From: an uncultured Bacteroidota bacterium
GTDB lineage: Bacteria; Bacteroidota; Bacteroidia; Bacteroidales; CG2-30-32-10
Direction of reading: 5' to 3'
Assembly: GCA_903889915.1 (NCBI GenBank)
Contig: CAISZK010000385.1
Span: forward strand, 1-42,865
DNA length: 42,865 bases
Shown here: one piece after another, positions 16,861 through 26,941 of the stretch
Layout: every line of letters starts with the position of its first letter
Position numbering within the stretch: position 1 is the first letter of the stretch
Translations under genes and position numbers: made by a program
Notes under the pieces: generated by a model
Told to the model about the DNA's origin: nothing
What the model saw: only the letters and a program-made list of their open reading frames with translations
Databases searched by the model: none

Positions 16861-16899
16861 AAAAAGAAACCCAGGAATATTATTTCGGGGTTTCTTTTT
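16861..16899 (+). terminator. Rho-independent terminator of the surface-protein gene
   Basis: AAAAAGAAACCC (16861-16872) pairs perfectly with GGGTTTCTTTTT (16888-16899) around a 15-base loop, giving a 12-bp stem followed by a T tract. It lies 33 bases after the stop codon. Confidence 0.85.
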
Positions 16900-16929
16900 G
16901 CATCGTATATTTCGCCAGTCCTTATTTGT

Positions 16930-17210
16930 TGCGCATCGGAACGGATTTAATTAATCCGTTCCGTTTTACTTTCAGGATTTGCAATCCGACCAAAATTTAA
17001 TAATCCCTGATCGCACTCGTCCGCGAGTTCGCGCTCTGTCTGACGAGTGCATATGAAAATTTTCAATACAAAATTCAAACATTTTTATGAAGCATTTTTC
17101 ATTGTTTTTTATTGTAGCACGCGTTTGAAACGCGTGCTATCATTGAAACGCGCGCTATTATTGTTTTTTCTTAAGTTCGCGCTCTGTCTCCTGATAAGTG
17201 CGTAATGAGA
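16930..17210. repeat. Cluster of interspersed palindromic repeats
   Basis: No gene is seen between the terminator and 17320. The stretch holds GGAACGGATT/AATCCGTTCC (16938-16962), the small hairpin GGATTtgcAATCC near 16975-16988, CCCTGATCGCACTCGTC (17005-17021) inverted against GACGAGTGC (17042-17050), a direct repeat GAGTTCGCGCTCTGTCT (17025-17041, again at 17174-17189 with its first base altered), and the perfect inverted repeat AGCACGCGTTT/AAACGCGTGCT (17116-17138). Related copies occur at 38503-38551 and 41009-41058, so this is an interspersed extragenic family. The remaining bases to 17319 hold nothing recognised. Confidence 0.75.
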
Positions 17211-17319
17211 TAAAGGCTATAATCAGATGTATTCCTTGGATAATCCAAAAGAAGAAGGCAAGTGCATTTTTACAGGAAAACCATCAATACAAAGAGCTAT
17301 TTTTGCAAGGGCATATTAA

Positions 17320-18066
17320 TCAGAAATGTATTAACTGCCCCGCCCCGCTAATATTGGATGTTACTTTATAGGGAGAGCCTTTGTAATAGATGTTGCCCAC
17401 ACCACCGATTGTTGCATCCAATTCCTTATTAACGTTGATATAACAATCGTTTGTAGCGTCGCTTGTAATAAATGTGTAGCCGGTTGAAAGGTCACGCAGG
17501 TCAACTTTCCCATTTCCGGCAGCATACAAATAATTGACTCCTGAATTGCCTTTAACGGTAAGATCGGCAGGGCCTGTATGGAGATTGAACCAGGTGGTTT
17601 GTCCAACCATTGTCAGATCAATAGTACCGGAACCTCCATAATCATCAAGTTGAAAATAATCAACATGCATAGTGTCGGTTGAAATAATATTTCCTGAACC
17701 TTCTTTGTAAGTAATTCCTTTTATTTTTCGGCATTTCAGGTGAACATTGACCTTGTCTTTAAAACTTCTCAACCAGTTACATTTATTTTTATTTTGTAGG
17801 TACAAACAGCTATCCGTAACATCTGTTTTAATAAAATTCATAAGGTTGCTTCCTGCTTCCACAGTCAATGAAAATGCGGAATCTTCGGTAATGAATAAAT
17901 TGATGTTGTCTTCCACAGAGATTTTATTGAAACCACTGATGCTTCTTGCTTCGGTGATAATATCACCTGTGCTTTTCAGGCAATCACACTTGTTTTCATT
18001 ATGGCATGAAAGAAAGAGAAAAACAAAAAGCAAAAACGGATAAAATATGTAGTTCTTTTTCTCCAT
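17320..18066 (-). CDS. Head-GIN domain (DUF2807-type) lipoprotein
   Basis: A 248-residue exported lipoprotein: hydrophobic N-terminus ending in lipobox-like FLFLSC (C21). The mature part is a right-handed beta-helix-like head-GIN domain (ISGFNKISVEDNINLFITE, then repeated GSGNI, GSGTI and GVGNIYYKGSP). The family is common in Bacteroidota; a surface or periplasmic role is likely, but the biochemical function is unknown. It starts one base after the stop of the PagL-like gene, so the two are co-transcribed. Confidence 0.8.
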   Translation of the reverse strand: MEKKNYIFYPFLLFVFLFLSCHNENKCDCLKSTGDIITEARSISGFNKISVEDNINLFITEDSAFSLTVEAGSNLMNFIKTDVTDSCLYLQNKNKCNWLRSFKDKVNVHLKCRKIKGITYKEGSGNIISTDTMHVDYFQLDDYGGSGTIDLTMVGQTTWFNLHTGPADLTVKGNSGVNYLYAAGNGKVDLRDLSTGYTFITSDATNDCYINVNKELDATIGGVGNIYYKGSPYKVTSNISGAGQLIHF

Positions 18067-18067
18067 T

Positions 18068-19183
18068 CTATTTTAATTGATAACCCAATCCGAATTCAAC
18101 AAAATCGGCTTTTGTCCAGTGAGTCTTGAGAGCAAGATTGATCAATAATTTATCAGTTAACTTGTATCTCAAAGCTGTTCTCAGGTAAATAAGCCCATCA
18201 CTCTTATTAATGTTATAAATGTAAGCCCCGATTTGGTTAATAAATGAAAGGCGCGAAAATTCCAACTGATGACCGATGTGTATGCCTGGCGCCAGGAACT
18301 GGTAATCGTGTTTCACTTCAGGATCTGTTCTATTTGAAAATTCCCAAAACAAGTCAATTCCCAAACCAATTTTTCTTTTCAAACTAAGGGGTTTCAGGAA
18401 ACATGCAGATAGTGAATAACAGCCATATTTGTGACCAATATCAGGAAAACTTTCTTTCATTCCTCCTGATAAAAATGCCTGAATTTCGATTTTCTTTTCT
18501 TCTTTATTAATTTTTACATCAGGCGGTATTTTCATACTGCTTCCTGTGTTTAATGAATAAGCGAATCCGGCATTAATTGTTGGAATATTAATACCCAGGT
18601 TAGGGGCATTTAATGCACCGTTTGAAAAATGTGTCAACCCGATACCACCGGTAATGAACAGCTTTTTCGACAATCTGAATTTTAATTCGTAAAACAAATT
18701 AATGCAAACATTAAAGTTGGAACCGATAGCATTATTTTTATAGTTATTGATCCTGTCGAATTTTTTTGTGAGGTATCCCAGTCCCACACCAAACCTGAAA
18801 TTAAGTAAAAACCTTTGCGATTGTGTGAGGTGAAAATTCATGAATGGGAAAAGGGCGAACGAGGATCCAAGAACAGCAGGATTTGCCAGGTCAGCATACC
18901 AGCATGAAATACCAATTACCGGAAATTTGTATAATGCCTGCCATTTTTTATCACCATTGGTTTGCTTTCCAAAATTCAATTCAAAAGCCGGAAAGTGTCC
19001 GGTTTGAAGATGGACCATGCTTTTATGATGAGCGATAACAAACCCGTAATGCACTTTTGTTTCAATCAAAAATTTTATTGAATCATTGGGGTTAACATTC
19101 GCATGCAATTTAAAAGGATTGAATGAAAAGAAAAGCAGTAAAGTAAGGGGAATATATGTTGCTTTAAGCATTTGGCTTCTCAT
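18068..19183 (-). CDS. Acyloxyacyl hydrolase / PagL-like lipid A 3-O-deacylase family protein
   Basis: A 371-residue predicted outer-membrane beta-barrel. A signal peptide covers the first ~28 residues. Alternating barrel strands carry the family signature GIGLTHFSNGALNAPNLGIN, in which H and S of HFSNG correspond to PagL catalytic residues. The family removes a 3-O-linked acyl chain from lipid A. The protein is about twice the length of classical PagL, as is usual for Bacteroidota members. A second ATG at 19171 is possible: a -7 box (TAAATTTG, 19198-19191) sits so close that the first ATG would leave almost no leader. The head-GIN lipoprotein gene follows directly. Confidence 0.75.
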   Translation of the reverse strand: MRSQMLKATYIPLTLLLFFSFNPFKLHANVNPNDSIKFLIETKVHYGFVIAHHKSMVHLQTGHFPAFELNFGKQTNGDKKWQALYKFPVIGISCWYADLANPAVLGSSFALFPFMNFHLTQSQRFLLNFRFGVGLGYLTKKFDRINNYKNNAIGSNFNVCINLFYELKFRLSKKLFITGGIGLTHFSNGALNAPNLGINIPTINAGFAYSLNTGSSMKIPPDVKINKEEKKIEIQAFLSGGMKESFPDIGHKYGCYSLSACFLKPLSLKRKIGLGIDLFWEFSNRTDPEVKHDYQFLAPGIHIGHQLEFSRLSFINQIGAYIYNINKSDGLIYLRTALRYKLTDKLLINLALKTHWTKADFVEFGLGYQLK

Positions 19184-19190
19184 AATCCGG

Positions 19191-19198
19191 CAAATTTA
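19191..19198 (-). promoter_or_regulatory. -7 box upstream of the PagL-like gene
   Basis: Minus-strand TAAATTTG fits TAnnTTTG. No well-spaced -33 TTTG is seen, so support is limited. Confidence 0.4.
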
Positions 19199-19221
19199 TA
19201 ACAATTCACGATAATACTTAT

Positions 19222-19229
19222 TACTTTTG
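19222..19229 (+). promoter_or_regulatory. -7 box upstream of tilS
   Basis: TACTTTTG fits TAnnTTTG on the plus strand, divergent from the PagL-like gene. Predicted transcription start is near 19236. The -33 element is not obvious. Confidence 0.4.
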
Positions 19230-19349
19230 CAAAACACTTATCAACGGTAATAGTTTATGATCACTTAAACTTTTGCTGTAATAATGGATGCTGTATGGGG
19301 AAAAAGACATTGGATTAAATTTTTAAGAAGCGACATTTTAAAATATTTT

Positions 19350-20675
19350 ATGCTTGAAAATTTTCGCAAATTCATAGTTTCAAAAAAACTTTTTACTAAA
19401 AAAGACAGGATACTTGTTGCAGTGAGCGGAGGTATTGATTCAATTGTACTCTGTCATTTGTTGCATCAGTGTGCTTATGAATTTGGCATTGCACATTGCA
19501 ATTTTCAGTTGAGGGGAAAAGAATCGGATGCTGATGAACGATTTGTTGGGCAACTGGCGACAAAATTTAATGTTCCTTTTTTTGTAAAGAAGTTCGACAC
19601 GAAGACCTATTCCGGAAAAAACAAAGTCTCCATACAAATGGCTGCACGTGATCTGCGTTATGCCTGGTTTGAAGAAATTCGCGCACAAAATAATTATAGC
19701 GCCGTTGCAGTGGCTCATCACAGGAATGATGAAATGGAAACATTTTTCATCAACCTAATCAGAGGAACAGGCATTGCAGGGCTGCATGGAATAAGGGCAA
19801 TGTCGGGCAGGCTTGTTCGTCCGCTTTTGTTTGCAGGGAGAAAAGAAATAGAAGATTTTGCAAAAGAGAATAAAATCACATACAGGGAAGATAGCAGCAA
19901 TTCCTCAATAAAATATCTCAGAAACCGTATCAGACTTCAACTTATTCCACTACTTAAAGAGCTGAACCCACAAATTGAAACAACCATTAAAGAAGACATT
20001 CAAAAAATAAGTCAAATGGAGGAGGTTATGCTTGAACTTGTGGAAGAGAAAAGAAAAGAGATCATGAGTATGGAAGGAGATGCTGTGAAATTTGATATTA
20101 ATAAACTTCTTTCACTAAAAAACATATCATTTTTCCTTTATGAATTTCTTCGGAGTTATGGTTACAGCGGCGATATTATTGAGAAAATTTCAAAAAGTCT
20201 GAAAACAAAAGAAAGTAAGCAGTTCTTTTCATCAACGCACAGCCTGGTTAAAGACAGAGAAATTCTCACATTATCGCTTGCATCACTTAAAGAACCTGCA
20301 AAAGAATTTCTTGTGGACAGTGATTGCAAAGAACTAAACGATCAGCTTCATCTGAAATTCAAAAAAAGAAAGAATACTGCAGATTTTAAAATTGTGAAAG
20401 AAAGCAGGACTGCAATGTTTGATATGGATAAATTAGAATTCCCTTTGACAATCAGAAAATGGAAATCTGGTGATTTTTTTTATCCTTTCGGCATGAGAGG
20501 CAAAAAGAAACTCAGCGATTTTTTTACTGACCTGAAATTATCCTTAATGGAAAAAGAAAAAGTTTGGTTGTTGTGCAATAAAAGTGACATTATTTGGGTT
20601 ATTGGTCACAGAACAGACAATCGCTATAAAATTACAAGTAAAACGAAAAAAGTTTTTACAGCTGAAATACTCTGA
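19350..20675 (+). CDS. tilS: tRNA(Ile)-lysidine synthase
   Basis: A 441-residue cytoplasmic enzyme that converts cytidine 34 of the CAU-anticodon tRNA(Ile) to lysidine using lysine and ATP, making it read AUA. The PP-loop SGGIDS is at residues 26-31, followed by AHCNFQLRG and the conserved AHHRNDEMETFFINLIRGTGIAGLHGI block. The C-terminal TilS domain is visible (KWKSGDFFYPFGMRGKKKLSDFF). The in-frame ATG at 19350 (MLENFRKFI) gives the usual family start; the 23-residue extension in the ORF track (ATG 19284) is not family-like. dsbD follows 59 bases downstream. Confidence 0.95.
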   Translation: MLENFRKFIVSKKLFTKKDRILVAVSGGIDSIVLCHLLHQCAYEFGIAHCNFQLRGKESDADERFVGQLATKFNVPFFVKKFDTKTYSGKNKVSIQMAARDLRYAWFEEIRAQNNYSAVAVAHHRNDEMETFFINLIRGTGIAGLHGIRAMSGRLVRPLLFAGRKEIEDFAKENKITYREDSSNSSIKYLRNRIRLQLIPLLKELNPQIETTIKEDIQKISQMEEVMLELVEEKRKEIMSMEGDAVKFDINKLLSLKNISFFLYEFLRSYGYSGDIIEKISKSLKTKESKQFFSSTHSLVKDREILTLSLASLKEPAKEFLVDSDCKELNDQLHLKFKKRKNTADFKIVKESRTAMFDMDKLEFPLTIRKWKSGDFFYPFGMRGKKKLSDFFTDLKLSLMEKEKVWLLCNKSDIIWVIGHRTDNRYKITSKTKKVFTAEIL

Positions 20676-20684
20676 AATTATGCT

Positions 20685-20692
20685 TAATTTTG
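20685..20692 (+). promoter_or_regulatory. -7 box upstream of dsbD
   Basis: TAATTTTG fits TAnnTTTG and lies 42 bases before the dsbD ATG. No clear -33 element, so dsbD could also be read from tilS. Confidence 0.35.
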
Positions 20693-20734
20693 TATAAATT
20701 TAATGACTAAAATTCCCTTATCCAATTAGGTTTT

Positions 20735-22804
20735 ATGAAACTGAAAAATATTTTACTGATAGCACTGATCACTATTTATAGTGCTTCCTATTCGCAAATT
20801 TTGAAACCGGTAAAGTGGACTTTCTCTTCCTCAAAAGTGAATGATTCTATTGTGAATCTTTTTTTCACTGCTAAAATAGACAAAGGCTGGCATGTATATT
20901 CTCAGAACATTAAAGGTGTAGGACCGGTACCAACAACATTCACTTTCCATAAAAGCAACGATTATCTGAGAATAGGGTTTGTTTATGAGCCACAAGGCAT
21001 TGAAGAATATGATCCGAATTTTGAAATCAAAGTAAAATATTTTGCAAACTCTGTTACCTTCACTCAACAGATAAAAGTCTTATCCACCAAAGCATTTACA
21101 CTGAAAGACACACTCAATTTCATGTGTTGCAACAATACTCAATGTCTTCAACCTACTGATGTGCCATTTTTATTTAATATAGAAGGTTACGCAAAAGCAA
21201 CTGCACAAGACACTGCGAATATAGCTTCTGCAGACACAAACAAAACAACAAAGAAAGACACTACCAAAGCTGTAGTCAAACCTTCCGGAAATAGCGAGGG
21301 TACGGGAGAAAGTTCATTATGGCTGGTGTTCATTTTTGCATTATTTCCGGGCTTACTGGCTATTTTCACTCCCTGTGTTTTCCCTATGGTGCCAATGACT
21401 GTATCGTTTTTCCTTAAAGGTAGTGAGAATAAAAGAAAAGCCAGATTTCAGGCAACGGTTTACGGGCTTTCCATCATTATTATTTATACACTACCTGTTG
21501 CTTTGTTGGTAGGTATTGCAATGCTTTTTGGTAAAGGTGCAGTTGCCACGGATGTGTTCAACTGGATCTCCACCCACTGGCTTCCGAATATTTTATTTTT
21601 CCTCATCTTCTTGTTCTTTGCGGCATCATTTCTTGGAATGTTTGAAATTGTTCTTCCAAGCAAGTTGGTGAATAAAATGGATTCAAAAGCTGACAAGGGT
21701 GGAATACTAGGCCCATTCTTCATGGCTTTCGTACTTGTGTTGGTTTCATTTTCGTGCACAGGTCCTATTGTTGGGGCAGTAGTTGTTGAATCAGCCAAAG
21801 GAGATTTCCTTCATCCTTTATTTGCGATGCTTGGTTTCTCCGTTGCTTTTGCTTTGCCTTTTGCATTGTTTGCGTATTTCCCTTCGTTGTTAAACAACTT
21901 ACCCAAATCGGGAGGCTGGATGAATTCTGTAAAAGTTGTTCTTGGTTTTCTTGAATTGGCATTGGGATTAAAATTCCTGAGTGTAGCTGATCAAACCTAT
22001 CACTGGGGAATATTGGACAGAGAAGTTTATCTTGCATTCTGGATAGTGATATTTGCATTGATGGGCTTTTATTTGTTGGGCAAACTAAAACTCGCTCACG
22101 ATAGCGATTTGAAATATCTGCCAGTCCCACGACTTATAATGGCTATTGTGGTACTTACCTTTGTCGCCTATATGATACCCGGAATGTTTGGCGCACCTTT
22201 GAAAGCCCTTGCAGGTTGGCTGCCACCGGAAACCACACAGGATTTTAATGTGAGAGCGATCGTAAGAGAAGAAGTCGCCAATGCAAGCCTGTCGGGTGGA
22301 GCTGACTCACTTGAACTTTGCGAAAAGCCAATGTTCTCAGATTTCCTGAAACTACCACATGGATTGAAAGGATATTTTGATTATGAGCAGGGTCTTGCTT
22401 GCGCCAAAAGTAAAAACAAACCTGTATTCCTCGATTTCACCGGGCATGGCTGTGTGAACTGTCGCAAGATGGAAGAAAATGTGTGGTCGGATCCGAGGAT
22501 TTTGAAATTGCTGAAAGAAAAATTTATCATTGTAACCTTATACGTGGATGATAAAAAGGAACTGCCATCATCAGAATGGGTCAAATCGAAACTGGATGGG
22601 CAGATGAAGAAAACAATAGGAGGAAAATACTCCGATCTTCAGGCTTCAAGGTTCAATGTGAATGCCCAGCCGTATTATGTGCTACTGGATACCAAAGGAG
22701 ATACTATTGGAAAACCTAAAGCTTATGACTCGGACATTGACGATTTCCAGAATTTTCTTGAAAGTGGTTTAAGAGGATTTCAGAAAAGAACTCCATCCAA
22801 ATAA
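20735..22804 (+). CDS. dsbD: Thiol:disulfide interchange protein DsbD (cytochrome c biogenesis type, fused thioredoxin)
   Basis: A 689-residue inner-membrane protein that passes electrons from cytoplasmic thioredoxin to the periplasm. Residues 1-20 are a signal peptide. The N-terminal DsbD-alpha-like domain carries CCNNTQC. A Thr/Lys-rich linker leads to the transmembrane part (about residues 195-490) with its two redox cysteines in FTPCVFPMVP and SCTGPIVGA. The C-terminal thioredoxin domain has HGCVNC near residue 570. Domain order is complete. Downstream spacing (231 bases) separates it from leuS. Confidence 0.92.
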   Translation: MKLKNILLIALITIYSASYSQILKPVKWTFSSSKVNDSIVNLFFTAKIDKGWHVYSQNIKGVGPVPTTFTFHKSNDYLRIGFVYEPQGIEEYDPNFEIKVKYFANSVTFTQQIKVLSTKAFTLKDTLNFMCCNNTQCLQPTDVPFLFNIEGYAKATAQDTANIASADTNKTTKKDTTKAVVKPSGNSEGTGESSLWLVFIFALFPGLLAIFTPCVFPMVPMTVSFFLKGSENKRKARFQATVYGLSIIIIYTLPVALLVGIAMLFGKGAVATDVFNWISTHWLPNILFFLIFLFFAASFLGMFEIVLPSKLVNKMDSKADKGGILGPFFMAFVLVLVSFSCTGPIVGAVVVESAKGDFLHPLFAMLGFSVAFALPFALFAYFPSLLNNLPKSGGWMNSVKVVLGFLELALGLKFLSVADQTYHWGILDREVYLAFWIVIFALMGFYLLGKLKLAHDSDLKYLPVPRLIMAIVVLTFVAYMIPGMFGAPLKALAGWLPPETTQDFNVRAIVREEVANASLSGGADSLELCEKPMFSDFLKLPHGLKGYFDYEQGLACAKSKNKPVFLDFTGHGCVNCRKMEENVWSDPRILKLLKEKFIIVTLYVDDKKELPSSEWVKSKLDGQMKKTIGGKYSDLQASRFNVNAQPYYVLLDTKGDTIGKPKAYDSDIDDFQNFLESGLRGFQKRTPSK

Positions 22805-23035
22805 ATGTAGGAATCGGGATAGGGAAAAGACAACGGATTCAGTAAACATTATCAGAAAAATAATTTCTAAATCTCAATTTCGAGGCCGCAAATTCCGTGT
22901 TTTAAACTTCTGTTAGAAGGAGTAATAAGTCTTTTTTCTTGTGAAAGAAAACTCATTTTATCTTTTTCCTTATTATTTTCTAATTTCGCAAACTGCCCGA
23001 AAAGCAGATAATCATTGTATCATACTAAGAAAATC

Positions 23036-25921
23036 ATGGACTATAATTTTATTGAAATTGAGAAAAAATGGCAGAAATACTGGAGTGAAAACAAAACTTT
23101 CAGGGCTGATAATAATTCGGACAAACCAAAATATTATGTTCTGGATATGTTCCCTTATCCTTCCGGATCAGGCTTGCACGTTGGTCATCCGCTGGGTTAT
23201 ATTGCCTCCGATATTTATGCGCGCTATAAAAGACTGAAGGGTTTTAATGTTTTGCATCCTATGGGCTATGATGCTTATGGATTGCCTGCAGAGCAATATG
23301 CCATTCAAACAGGTCAGCATCCATTGATAACTACGGAAAAAAATATTGCACGCTATCGCGAACAACTTGACAAGATCGGTTTTTCATTTGACTGGGAGCG
23401 GGAAGTGCGTACCTGCGATCCTTTTTATTACAAATGGACACAATGGACTTTTTTGCAGTTGTTCAACTCATGGTATAATAAAGACACCGACAAAGCAGAG
23501 CCTGTTGAAAAACTCATTGAAGAATTTGAAAAGAACGGGAATATAAAAGTAAGCGCTGTTGTGAGCGAAACTATTAATTTTTCAGCCGAGGAATGGAAAG
23601 CGAAAAATGAAAAAGAACAGCAGGAAATATTGATGAATTATCGTCTTGCTTATCTTGCCGACACCATGGTAAACTGGTGTTCTGCGCTGGGGACTGTGCT
23701 GGCAAATGATGAGGTGAGTGAAGGCTTTTCAGTGAGAGGCGGACATCCCGTAGTAAGAAAAACCATGAAGCAATGGTCCCTGCGTATCACTGCTTATGCA
23801 GAAAAGTTATTGAAAGGACTTGATGAGATAGACTGGAGTGATTCTATTAAAGAAATACAACGCAACTGGATTGGCAAATCTGTTGGTGCAATGATCAAAT
23901 TCGCTATTAAAGGCCATGATGGACTGTTTATGGAAATATTTACAACCCGTCCGGATACGATTTTTGGTGTTACTTATATGACCTTTGCCCCCGAGCATGA
24001 CTATGTGAATAAAATTACTACTGCTGACAAGCTGGAGGCAGTGCAGAAATATATTAATGAAACAAAGAACCGCTCAGAAAGGGAAAGAATAGCTGATGTG
24101 AAAAGGATCAGTGGTGAATTTACAGGCGCGTATGCAATAAACCCTTTCACCAAAGAAGAGATTCCCATCTGGGTGGGTGATTATGTGCTTGCAGGTTACG
24201 GAACAGGCGCTGTGATGGCAGTGCCCGGTCATGATGGCCGTGACTGGGCTTTTGCAACTCATTTTGGACTACCCATAAAAGAAGTTATTTCAGGTGGTGA
24301 TATTTCCAAAGAAGCTTATGAACCAAAAGAAGGCAAATGTGTGAATTCAGGTTTCATCAATGACATGACTCCATTGGAAGCAATACAGGCTGTGATCAGG
24401 AAAACAGAAGAAATGGGTATCGGCTACGGTAAGGTTAATTATCGTTTGCGTGATGCCATTTTCAGCCGACAGCGCTATTGGGGCGAGCCTTTCCCGATTT
24501 ATTATAAGGATGGAATTCCCTATCCGATGAATGAATCAGAACTCCCTCTTGAATTGCCCGAAGTGGATGCTTTTCTTCCTACTGAAACAGGAGAACCACC
24601 ACTGGCAAGAGCTAAGAACTGGCGTACAAAAGAAGGCTACCCGATTGAAACCAATACCATGCCGGGCTTTGCAGGATCAAGCGCTTATTATTACCGCTAC
24701 ATGGATTCTAAAAATCCGAATGAACTTGTATCAAAGAAATCCAATGCATACTGGGAAAATGTGGACCTCTATATTGGTGGCGCTGAACATGCAACAGGCC
24801 ACTTATTGTATGCCCGTTTCTGGAATAAATTCCTATTCGATCTTGGTTTGGTTTGCAAGGATGAACCTTTCAAAAAGCTGATCAATCAAGGGATGATACA
24901 GGGAGTAAGTACTTTTGTACAATTAACTTTTAGGAATCAAAATTGCACTTATCTTTTACCTATGAATTTTAAGTGCAATAATCCACAAATTCTTTTAAGA
25001 GAATTTCGAGTTCCAGTTGATTATGTTTCGTTTGAAAATGGTAAATACATATTAACAAAACAAAATCTTGAGAAATTTAGAAATATGATCTCTGAGTATA
25101 AACAGGTTACTGAATTTACTTATGCTGTTATTCCAACAACTGAACAAATAAAAGATTGGTTTAAAGAATGGAATATGCAAGAAGATATTCCCAATAGTTT
25201 ACACGAGGGTTTTGTTGAACTCGGAACCATGGTTGAAAAAATGTCAAAATCAAAATACAATGTTGTTACTCCAGATGATCTCGTTGAAAAATACGGAGCA
25301 GACACACTGCGTCTTTATGAAATGTTTCTTGGCCCGCTTGAGCAGCACAAACCCTGGGATACAAAAGGCATTGAAGGTGTGTTTCGCTTCATACGAAAGC
25401 TGTGGAAACTCTATCATGACTTCGACAATAAACTGTGTTTGTCTGAAGAGGCACCAACAAAAAAGGAATTAAAAGTATTGCATAAAACCATTAAAAAAGT
25501 TCAGGAGGATATTGAACGCTTTTCATTCAATACAGCAGTAAGTACTTTTATGATCTGTGTAAATGAACTGACCGAACTGAAATGCAACAAAAGGGCTATT
25601 CTGAAAGAACTGCCCATCATTCTTTCGCCTTATGCACCACATATAGCTGAGGAACTTTGGAATCTGCTTGGAAATTCAGGAAGCATAACTCACGTAAATT
25701 TCCCGCCATATAATGAAGAATTTCTTAGCGAGGACAATTGTACTTATGCAGTTTCTTTCAACGGAAAAATGCGCTTCACTATTGATCTGCCTGTGGACAT
25801 GCCTTCTTCTGAAGTTGAGAAAAATGTATTAGAACATGAGGTTGCACAGAAATGGCTCGAAGGGAAGAATCCTAAAAAGGTTATCGTTGTTCCTAAAAAA
25901 ATTGTGAATGTGGTTATTTAA
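23036..25921 (+). CDS. leuS: Leucine--tRNA ligase
   Basis: A 961-residue class I aminoacyl-tRNA synthetase charging tRNA(Leu). Visible: [18 protein letters not shown] with HVGH as the HIGH motif, the CP1 editing domain ([12 protein letters not shown], then [19 protein letters not shown]), KMSKS in [10 protein letters not shown], and the C-terminal anticodon-binding and ubiquitin-like parts. ATG 23036 is preferred to the TTG at 23015. Residues ~622-730, just before KMSKS, are unusual: the DNA is clearly more AT-rich than its flanks, and the protein differs from the typical Bacteroidota leucine-specific insertion. The frame is intact, so the gene should be functional. Confidence 0.95.
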   Translation: MDYNFIEIEKKWQKYWSENKTFRADNNSDKPKYYVLDMFPYPSGSGLHVGHPLGYIASDIYARYKRLKGFNVLHPMGYDAYGLPAEQYAIQTGQHPLITTEKNIARYREQLDKIGFSFDWEREVRTCDPFYYKWTQWTFLQLFNSWYNKDTDKAEPVEKLIEEFEKNGNIKVSAVVSETINFSAEEWKAKNEKEQQEILMNYRLAYLADTMVNWCSALGTVLANDEVSEGFSVRGGHPVVRKTMKQWSLRITAYAEKLLKGLDEIDWSDSIKEIQRNWIGKSVGAMIKFAIKGHDGLFMEIFTTRPDTIFGVTYMTFAPEHDYVNKITTADKLEAVQKYINETKNRSERERIADVKRISGEFTGAYAINPFTKEEIPIWVGDYVLAGYGTGAVMAVPGHDGRDWAFATHFGLPIKEVISGGDISKEAYEPKEGKCVNSGFINDMTPLEAIQAVIRKTEEMGIGYGKVNYRLRDAIFSRQRYWGEPFPIYYKDGIPYPMNESELPLELPEVDAFLPTETGEPPLARAKNWRTKEGYPIETNTMPGFAGSSAYYYRYMDSKNPNELVSKKSNAYWENVDLYIGGAEHATGHLLYARFWNKFLFDLGLVCKDEPFKKLINQGMIQGVSTFVQLTFRNQNCTYLLPMNFKCNNPQILLREFRVPVDYVSFENGKYILTKQNLEKFRNMISEYKQVTEFTYAVIPTTEQIKDWFKEWNMQEDIPNSLHEGFVELGTMVEKMSKSKYNVVTPDDLVEKYGADTLRLYEMFLGPLEQHKPWDTKGIEGVFRFIRKLWKLYHDFDNKLCLSEEAPTKKELKVLHKTIKKVQEDIERFSFNTAVSTFMICVNELTELKCNKRAILKELPIILSPYAPHIAEELWNLLGNSGSITHVNFPPYNEEFLSEDNCTYAVSFNGKMRFTIDLPVDMPSSEVEKNVLEHEVAQKWLEGKNPKKVIVVPKKIVNVVI

Positions 25922-25939
25922 AAATGGTCAATTGCAGCG

Positions 25940-26040
25940 TCAATAGTCATTGGTCAGTAGTCATTACGTCAGTAGTCAAACTTAAAATTTCCAAAGCAAT
26001 AATTAAATCATAAATCTCAAATCATAAATCATAAATCAGA
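25940..26040. repeat. Short low-complexity tandem repeats between leuS and the GNAT gene
   Basis: Three degenerate GTCAnTAGTCATT-like units are followed by a run of AAATCATAAATC units ending just before the ATG at 26044. Simple repeats with no recognised function. Confidence 0.6.
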
Positions 26041-26043
26041 CAC

Positions 26044-26886
26044 ATGTACACCTTTCGTCCCGTAGCAGTTGATGAGGCAGGCATATCGCAGTGTGCTGCT
26101 CTTCTTAAAATTGTTTTTCCGCAAACAGACATTTTAAACGAAGCATACCTTAAATGGGAATATGCTGACAATCCCGAAGGAAATATTGTTGGGTTTAATG
26201 CTTTTGAGGGAGATGAAATGGCTGCCCATTATGTGACACAGCCTGTTGTTGCAAATCTTTTTGGTAAGAAAACAAAAGGTCTGTTGTCATTGAATACCGC
26301 TACTCATCCAAATCATCAGGGGAAAAAATTATTTACTACACTGGCTGATATGACCTATAAATTTGCCGCGGAGAATGTTTATGAATTTGTTTTCGGAGTG
26401 GCCAATGCAAATAGCACTCCGGGTTTTCTGAATAAGTTAGGCTTTCAGCATGTGGCTCCTCTTCAGGCCAAAGTTGGTGTCGGAAAAATAAAATTGTCAT
26501 CAACAGAAATGCAGTATGGTTTTGAACGATTGTGGACAACTGAATTGCTTGAATGGCGACTTAAAAACCCATTTCATCATTATGAAATTTCAGGGAATAA
26601 TATTTTTGCTCCTTCCGGGAAATATGGTATTAAAGCATTCATGGGAGATTTTCAAACTGACTTGATAAGTAGATTTAATAGCCACCGAATATCTTCTTTG
26701 AACCCTATGAAACTCTGGATGGGTATTGATCCTGCTATCAACTGGAAAAGTTCCTTATACTATGATATTCCTCAAAAAATGCGACCCTCTCCATTGAATC
26801 TGATCTTTAAGGATCTGACAGGAAGCAACAGGACTATAAATGCAAACGCTGTTAAATTCAGGGCTATTGACTTTGATGCTTATTGA
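26044..26886 (+). CDS. GNAT-family N-acetyltransferase
   Basis: A 280-residue cytoplasmic protein. The N-terminal 150 residues have the GNAT fold order: RPVAVDEAGISQCAALL, a central strand LLSLNTATHPNHQGKKLFTTL that carries the acetyl-CoA loop (here HPNHQGKKL), and VFGVANANSTPGFLNKLGFQHV. The C-terminal ~120 residues are a less conserved extension. Similar proteins occur near polysaccharide or lipid-modifying genes in Bacteroidota; the acceptor substrate is not known. It stands alone on the plus strand, convergent with the lipoprotein gene. Confidence 0.8.
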   Translation: MYTFRPVAVDEAGISQCAALLKIVFPQTDILNEAYLKWEYADNPEGNIVGFNAFEGDEMAAHYVTQPVVANLFGKKTKGLLSLNTATHPNHQGKKLFTTLADMTYKFAAENVYEFVFGVANANSTPGFLNKLGFQHVAPLQAKVGVGKIKLSSTEMQYGFERLWTTELLEWRLKNPFHHYEISGNNIFAPSGKYGIKAFMGDFQTDLISRFNSHRISSLNPMKLWMGIDPAINWKSSLYYDIPQKMRPSPLNLIFKDLTGSNRTINANAVKFRAIDFDAY

Positions 26887-26941
26887 AAAGCAACAAAAAG
26901 TCTTTTCTGAATTTCAACACCACTGCAACCTGAATACAAAA

